DNA of 9,517 nt from an uncultured Lachnospiraceae bacterium (GTDB lineage Bacteria; Bacillota_A; Clostridia; Lachnospirales; Lachnospiraceae): contig CAJUDN010000011.1 of NCBI GenBank assembly GCA_910585355.1, forward strand, positions 1 through 9,517, written 5' to 3'. Below, in pieces: positions 6,754-9,517 of the stretch (position 1 is the first letter of the stretch; every line of letters begins with the position of its first letter). The notes below the pieces were generated by a model. It saw only the letters and a list, made by a program, of their open reading frames with translations. It made no database searches and was not told the origin of the DNA. Position numbers and translations under genes: made by a program.

Positions 6754-8094
6754 TTACTCCTCCAGAAGTTTAAAAATTGCGCCGCCGTTGGGCGGGAGTG
6801 TTACAGAAAGTCTGCCATTTTCCAGGGAAACCGGTTCGGCGGCTTCATCCAGGAGATTTGCGGCCTGGCGGGCGCGGAGAGGAACCGGAATGGAAAGAGA
6901 GGCAGGCTGATCATCATTGTTGACAGCCGAAAGAACCAGGCTGTTGGCGCCAAGACGGCAGAATGCATACTGTCGGTTGGTGAGAAGGAGCTCCTTATAA
7001 GGGCCTCCGTGGAGTTCTTCATTTTCTTTATGAATTTTAGCCAGCGCCGAGATGTGCTCTGTCAGGGCGCAGAGCTTGGCGCTCTGTTCTGCAATGGAGA
7101 TGGTCGGGCGGAGGACCTCGTCGGAAGTGTGGGAGCGCTTCCCCTCAATTCCCCATTCGCTTCCATAATAAATCGAAGGAATTCCGGGCAGTGTGAATAA
7201 AAGCTGGTGTATGGGGAAGAGATGTTCCGGATTGTTTACCTTGCTGGCGATGCGGTCCTCATCATGGTTGTCCACGAAGGTATAGAGGGAATTTCCGACA
7301 GCTTCCAGCCGTTTCACATTATGGGCGATTTCGAAGTAATTATGATCATTGTGACCGGAGTAGAGGGCTTTGTGGAGTTCATAATTGGTAACGGAATGAA
7401 GCATTTCTCCATTGACCCAGCGGCCGTATTCCCCGTGAATTACCTCGCCCAAGAGCCAGAAATCTTCTTTTAAGGGGGCGGTTCTCTGGCGCAGCTCTTT
7501 CATGAAATTAAAATCCAGGACATTGGCGCAGTCGAGACGGATTCCATCGATATCAAACTGTTCAACCCAGAATTTCACAGTATCAAAAAGGTACTCCCTT
7601 ACAGCCGGATTCCAGAGATTTAAACAGGGGAGTTCATAATGTCCCTCCCATGTCTCATACCCAAAGGAATCTCCCATGGGGTTGCTCCATCCGAAATTGA
7701 CTCCGCGGTACCAGTCCTTATAAGAAGACGCCTCGCGGTGTTCTTTAAGATCGCGGAAGGCAAAAAACTCACGTCCCGTATGGTTGAAAACGCCGTCCAC
7801 CACAACGCGGATATCATTTTTGTGACATTCCTCCACGAATTTTCTGAAGTCATCACATGTTCCCAGACGTTTGTCAATGAGCCGGAAGTCTCTTGTGTCA
7901 TATCCATGTTTTGAGGATTCAAAGAGGGGACCGATATAAAGGGCAGTGCAGTTCAGACGTTTCATATGAGGAATCCACTGCATCAATTCCCCAAAGCGGT
8001 CTGCTGTTGTAGGCTCATGATTTTCTTTTGGTGCGCCTAAAAGCCCGAGAGGGTAAATGTGATAAAAAACTGCTTGCTGATACCAGGGCTTCAT
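6754..8094 (-). CDS. GH13 alpha-amylase family glucan hydrolase, cytoplasmic
   Basis: A 446-residue GH13 protein with no signal peptide, expected to hydrolyse alpha-1,4 bonds in maltodextrins or glycogen-derived chains inside the cell. The four conserved regions are intact: region I DGVFNHTG (Asp100, His105), region II DGIRLDCANV (nucleophile Asp188), region III LLGEVIHGEYG (acid/base Glu217), and region IV FVDNHDEDR (His277, Asp278). The N-terminus (WYQQAVFYHIYPLG) enters the barrel directly without an N-terminal beta domain, unlike neopullulanase or cyclomaltodextrinase. The short C-terminal beta domain is at about 365-446. The start is ATG 8094. AGGAGG lies 13 bases upstream, inside the final codons of the DUF2508 gene; this spacing is long, but no better in-frame start exists. 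Pairing with glgB suggests joint turnover and branching of storage glucan. A transglycosylase activity cannot be excluded. Confidence 0.93.
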   Translation of the reverse strand: MKPWYQQAVFYHIYPLGLLGAPKENHEPTTADRFGELMQWIPHMKRLNCTALYIGPLFESSKHGYDTRDFRLIDKRLGTCDDFRKFVEECHKNDIRVVVDGVFNHTGREFFAFRDLKEHREASSYKDWYRGVNFGWSNPMGDSFGYETWEGHYELPCLNLWNPAVREYLFDTVKFWVEQFDIDGIRLDCANVLDFNFMKELRQRTAPLKEDFWLLGEVIHGEYGRWVNGEMLHSVTNYELHKALYSGHNDHNYFEIAHNVKRLEAVGNSLYTFVDNHDEDRIASKVNNPEHLFPIHQLLFTLPGIPSIYYGSEWGIEGKRSHTSDEVLRPTISIAEQSAKLCALTEHISALAKIHKENEELHGGPYKELLLTNRQYAFCRLGANSLVLSAVNNDDQPASLSIPVPLRARQAANLLDEAAEPVSLENGRLSVTLPPNGGAIFKLLEE

Positions 8095-8102
8095 AATTCT
8101 TA

Positions 8103-8336
8103 TTAAACCTCCTGTAATTCATGCTTTTTAAGTCTTTGCAGCAGGAACTGGTAACGAAGCTGGGCGGCGTTTAGCTCATAAATATAACAATCAATCAGAG
8201 TGGGATCCACTACCTGCTCAAATTGGCTTTGGGCGGATAAAATAGCCCCTTTGCTGATTTCGATCTGCCGTTTCAGTTCTGTTACGTCCTTCATGCGTTC
8301 CTTGCGTAAAGTCATTTTTTTACTGGAAAATATCAT
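8103..8336 (-). CDS. DUF2508 / YaaL-like small protein
   Basis: The 77-residue protein has a basic N-terminus (SSKKMTLRKERMK), then a helical region with the YaaL/DUF2508-type signature FEQVVDPTLIDCYIYELNAA followed by QLRYQFLLQRLKK (residues about 39-71). The family's function is unknown; the B. subtilis member sits beside recR and bofA. The start is ATG 8336, with AAGGAG 9 bases upstream. The frame is open to an ATG at 8450, but the extra 38 residues have no family resemblance and no RBS, so the shorter form (close to the family's usual 70-80 residues) is preferred. The stop lies 8 bp before the GH13 ATG and its last codons contain the GH13 RBS. This places the gene firmly in the alpha-glucan operon. 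Confidence 0.82.
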   Translation of the reverse strand: MIFSSKKMTLRKERMKDVTELKRQIEISKGAILSAQSQFEQVVDPTLIDCYIYELNAAQLRYQFLLQRLKKHELQEV

Positions 8337-8491
8337 ACTGCCACACTCCTTGCTTTTCCGTTTCAGGAAAAAGTTATTTCCGCGAGCAATGAGCCAGGTG
8401 CCGTGCTTGCTGCGGGGTATTTCACTGTTAGTGGTAGTATCGTCCGTCATTTGCCGGTATATTCATTGAATGGAAATAACTGTTCTGAACT
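8337..8491 (-). promoter_or_regulatory. Spacer between ArsR-like and DUF2508 genes, with dyads
   Basis: This 155-bp gap has no terminator and no promoter I would defend, so the four - strand genes may be co-transcribed. It contains a 9-bp inverted repeat that brackets most of it (8373-8381 with 8472-8480), a perfect GTTCTGAAC palindrome at 8482-8490 just after the ArsR-like stop, an 11-base palindrome at 8461-8471, and a 6-bp hairpin (8354-8359 with 8366-8371) immediately upstream of the DUF2508 RBS. AACTGTT occurs twice, 17 bp apart (8478 and 8495). These may be operator or leader elements, but no known class was recognised. Confidence 0.3.
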
Positions 8492-8845
8492 TTAAACTGT
8501 TGAGCGGTTACGAAAGGAATTCTTCCGCAGTTCATTATTAAGGCGGATCAGCTTTTCTACTGCTGCATCACTGTTTAAATAGTAATAATTGCAGACCCCC
8601 CTTTTCAAAACATCAATGAAACCGGACTCTTTTAAAATTTTTAAATGGTGGGAGACTGCCGGACGGGAGAGGCTGGTTTGTTCGGTGATCTCCTTCACAT
8701 TTAAGCCGGGTACATTTCGCTTCTGGTCTGTGGCATTAACTTCGTATAGACACTGGATAATATTAAGTCTTGTGGGATCTCCAAGAGCGATGAAAAGTGG
8801 AATACATTCTGTGAAGATATCTCTTAAATTAGAGGTTTCCGTCAT
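8492..8845 (-). CDS. ArsR-family winged-helix transcriptional regulator
   Basis: A 117-residue dimeric DNA-binding regulator. The N-terminal helix leads into the ArsR-type ALGDPTRLNIIQCL (20-33), then the helix-turn-helix LNVKEITEQTSLSRPAVSHHLKILK is split over about 48-72, with the recognition helix SRPAVSHHLKIL. The wing is VLKRGVCNYYYLN (79-91). The classic metal-binding ELCVCDL motif of ArsR/SmtB sensors is absent from the third helix; Cys32 and Cys85 are the only visible thiols, so metal sensing by the usual site is unlikely. The start is ATG 8845, with AAAGGAGG 6 bases upstream. It is the first gene after a near-consensus promoter and has an operator-like dyad in its own leader, implying autoregulation. 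Its position suggests it controls the downstream DUF2508, GH13 and glgB genes. The inducer is unknown. Confidence 0.92.
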   Translation of the reverse strand: MTETSNLRDIFTECIPLFIALGDPTRLNIIQCLYEVNATDQKRNVPGLNVKEITEQTSLSRPAVSHHLKILKESGFIDVLKRGVCNYYYLNSDAAVEKLIRLNNELRKNSFRNRSTV

Positions 8846-8869
8846 GCCGGCCCTCCTTTCGGAAAATTA

Positions 8870-8891
8870 TTGGTTTAAAAAATTGAACTAA
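8870..8891 (-). promoter_or_regulatory. Imperfect dyad, putative ArsR-type operator
   Basis: A 22-bp imperfect palindrome of the form TTnGTTnAA...TTnAACnAA lies directly downstream of the -10 box, over the probable transcription start and about 25 bp before the ArsR-like ATG. Such AT-rich dyads at the start site are typical autoregulatory operators of ArsR-family repressors. Assignment to this protein is inference. Confidence 0.5.
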
Positions 8892-8895
8892 ATAT

Positions 8896-8924
8896 ATTTT
8901 ATCATTTTTATGGTTTTACGTCAA
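8896..8924 (-). promoter_or_regulatory. Sigma-A type promoter of the ArsR-like/alpha-glucan operon
   Basis: On the - strand, TTGACG (8924-8919) and TAAAAT (8901-8896) are separated by exactly 17 bases, a near-consensus vegetative promoter. Transcription would start near 8889, giving a leader of about 45 bases that contains the dyad at 8870-8891. Confidence 0.82.
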
Positions 8925-9019
8925 TCTATTGTTGAAAATTCCTTTTATTTAGATGTCTTATGTAGTCATTTTTGTCTATTTTTGATGAAAACAAGAGGGG
9001 CATTTTTACAGATATGAAA

Positions 9020-9048
9020 TTGACTTTTCTTCATGTTTTGGAGATAAT
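9020..9048 (+). promoter_or_regulatory. Sigma-A type promoter upstream of the prepilin peptidase remnant
   Basis: TTGACT (9020-9025) and GATAAT (9043-9048) are 17 bases apart, differing from consensus by one base in each box. The start would be near 9055. It diverges from the ArsR-like promoter, with about 95 bp between the two -35 boxes (8924 and 9020). It leaves a leader of about 120 bases before the coding frame. Confidence 0.8.
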
Positions 9049-9082
9049 AAGAACACATTCAGAAATGAGTTCTTCATTTTTT
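9049..9082 (+). promoter_or_regulatory. Promoter-proximal hairpin followed by a T tract
   Basis: AAGAAC (9049-9054) pairs with GTTCTT (9069-9074), and inside it CATT (9056-9059) pairs with AATG (9064-9067) around loop CAGA, with one A-A mismatch between the stems. CA and six T (9077-9082) follow. It lies at or just after the expected start point. It may be a 5' stem-loop, a weak early terminator or a DNA dyad for a regulator. Confidence 0.45.
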
Positions 9083-9091
9083 AACAGATTA

Positions 9092-9142
9092 AATCCCGGC
9101 AGGTTCGCCGGATGACCGATTCAGGTCAAAATTCCAGGGATT
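9092..9142 (+). promoter_or_regulatory. Compact three-stem leader structure, unidentified class
   Basis: AATCCC (9092-9097) pairs with GGGATT (9137-9142) and closes a 51-base unit. Inside are a GC-rich hairpin (GGC 9098-9100 with GCC 9107-9109, extendable to CCGGC/GCCGG at the cost of the closing stem) and TGACC 9113-9117 with GGTCA 9124-9128 around a 6-base loop. The unit ends 18 bases before the AGGAGG at 9161-9166. The shape is riboswitch-like, but I could not match it to a c-di-GMP-I, c-di-GMP-II, preQ1, fluoride or guanidine consensus. Structure is inferred by eye only. Confidence 0.45.
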
Positions 9143-9177
9143 AAACTTAAAAAAGGCGAAAGGAGGAAAGTATATTT

Positions 9178-9517
9178 TTGACAGCTGTAATGTTTTTGCT
9201 TTTATTATCGGCAGCGGTTACCGACTGAAAGTATAAAAAGATATTCCATTGGCAGATTCTTCTGGGAATTTTTGCGGGTGTTTTAGGGATGAGGGAAAAC
9301 TGGTTTTTGTTTTTTATTCATGTGACTGGTACGTGCGCGGTATTTTATATTTTCTTTTTGTACAGGATGCTGGGGGCCGGGGATATTAAGCTGATGGCGC
9401 TTTGTATTGGAATATTGGGAATTACGGATGGATCTTTCGTGCTTTTTCTGGGCTTTCTCTCCGCCTCGGCGGAGGCTCTGCAAAAGCTGGGAAAACGGCG
9501 GGTTCTGTGGAGCCGTC
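9178..9517 (+). pseudogene. Tad/CpaA-like A24 prepilin peptidase, interrupted by TGA; partial at window edge
   Basis: The frame reads MFLLLLSAAVTD, then TGA (9226-9228), then KYKKIFHWQILLG and continues open to the window end. Two family hallmarks are present: the first catalytic Asp in the AAVTD segment (residue 16 from TTG 9178) and the GAGDIKLMA motif (Asp69 within GxGDxK). Hydrophobic stretches between and after them fit the small membrane-embedded TadV/CpaA type that trims Flp prepilins. The stop falls directly after the first catalytic Asp codon, in a segment that normally reads like TDxKxxxIPN. The start is also doubtful: AGGAGG (9161-9166) is 11 bases from TTG 9178, and the best-spaced codon (9172) is ATA. 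A Phe replaces the usual Pro in the IPN-like motif. It could be a decayed gene, a recoded gene or a sequence error. The C-terminus and any Tad genes lie outside the window. Confidence 0.72.

Noticed and set aside
8337..8450. Upstream extension of the DUF2508 protein to ATG 8450
   Set aside because: The 38 additional residues are not family-like and lack an RBS, while ATG 8336 has AAGGAG at good spacing and gives the usual family length.
9092..9142. Assignment of the leader structure to a c-di-GMP riboswitch or a hammerhead ribozyme
   Set aside because: The conserved GEMM core (such as GGGACGCAAAGCC) and the hammerhead core CTGATGA/GAAA are not present; only general stem architecture is similar.
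9226..9269. Selenocysteine insertion at the TGA of the prepilin peptidase
   Set aside because: A stem (9243-9247 with 9265-9269, upper stem 9253-9256 with 9261-9264) lies downstream, but its UUCU loop lacks the G/U loop features of bacterial SECIS elements, and I know of no selenocysteine at this position in A24 peptidases.
9283..9483. 66-codon - strand frame at the right edge
   Set aside because: It is antisense to the prepilin peptidase frame, which has clear family motifs.

Overview
The window looks like chromosomal DNA of a Gram-positive, low-to-moderate GC anaerobe of the Bacillota, most like a Lachnospiraceae-type clostridium. This is inferred from strong AGGAGG ribosome-binding sites, near-consensus TTGACA/TATAAT promoters, a YaaL-type DUF2508 gene, a VanS/PhoR-like two-component pair and a Tad-type prepilin peptidase remnant. 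No ribosomal or housekeeping marker is present, so the genus cannot be fixed from the sequence.

Layout, left to right. (1) 1-263: non-coding, dominated by a 166-bp element (49-214) with dyad symmetry and perfect 20-bp terminal inverted repeats. (2) 264-1388, + strand: an M20 carboxypeptidase G2-like metallopeptidase, closed by a strong intrinsic terminator at 1500-1542 that also separates it from the convergent genes. (3) 1543-4540, - strand: an OmpR/PhoB-type response regulator followed 10 bp later by a 763-residue polytopic sensor histidine kinase. The likely promoter of this pair is overlapped by an 11-bp inverted repeat (4582-4617). (4) 4646-4809: a second non-coding repeat block with two exact 23-bp direct repeats and mutually exclusive hairpins, lying just downstream of glgB. 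(5) 4814-8845, - strand: an apparent operon read as ArsR-family regulator, DUF2508 (YaaL-like) protein, GH13 alpha-glucan hydrolase and glgB branching enzyme. The last two are tightly coupled (2-bp gap, with the glgB RBS inside the last codons of the GH13 gene). (6) 8846-9177: a divergent regulatory region with one good promoter on each strand, an operator-like dyad before the ArsR gene, and a potentially structured leader on the + strand. (7) 9178 to the right edge, + strand: a Tad/CpaA-like A24 prepilin peptidase frame interrupted by an in-frame TGA directly after the first catalytic aspartate codon. It runs off the window.

How the genes work together. The GH13 enzyme and GlgB should act on intracellular alpha-glucan, one hydrolysing alpha-1,4 linkages and the other making alpha-1,6 branches. 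The ArsR-like protein at the head of that transcription unit is the obvious candidate regulator, though its signal cannot be read from the sequence. The two-component pair and the M20 peptidase look like independent units. The most unusual points are the broken prepilin peptidase with its leader, the two non-coding repeat elements, and the inverted repeat over the two-component promoter. I saw no CRISPR array, phage gene, transposase, tRNA or rRNA.
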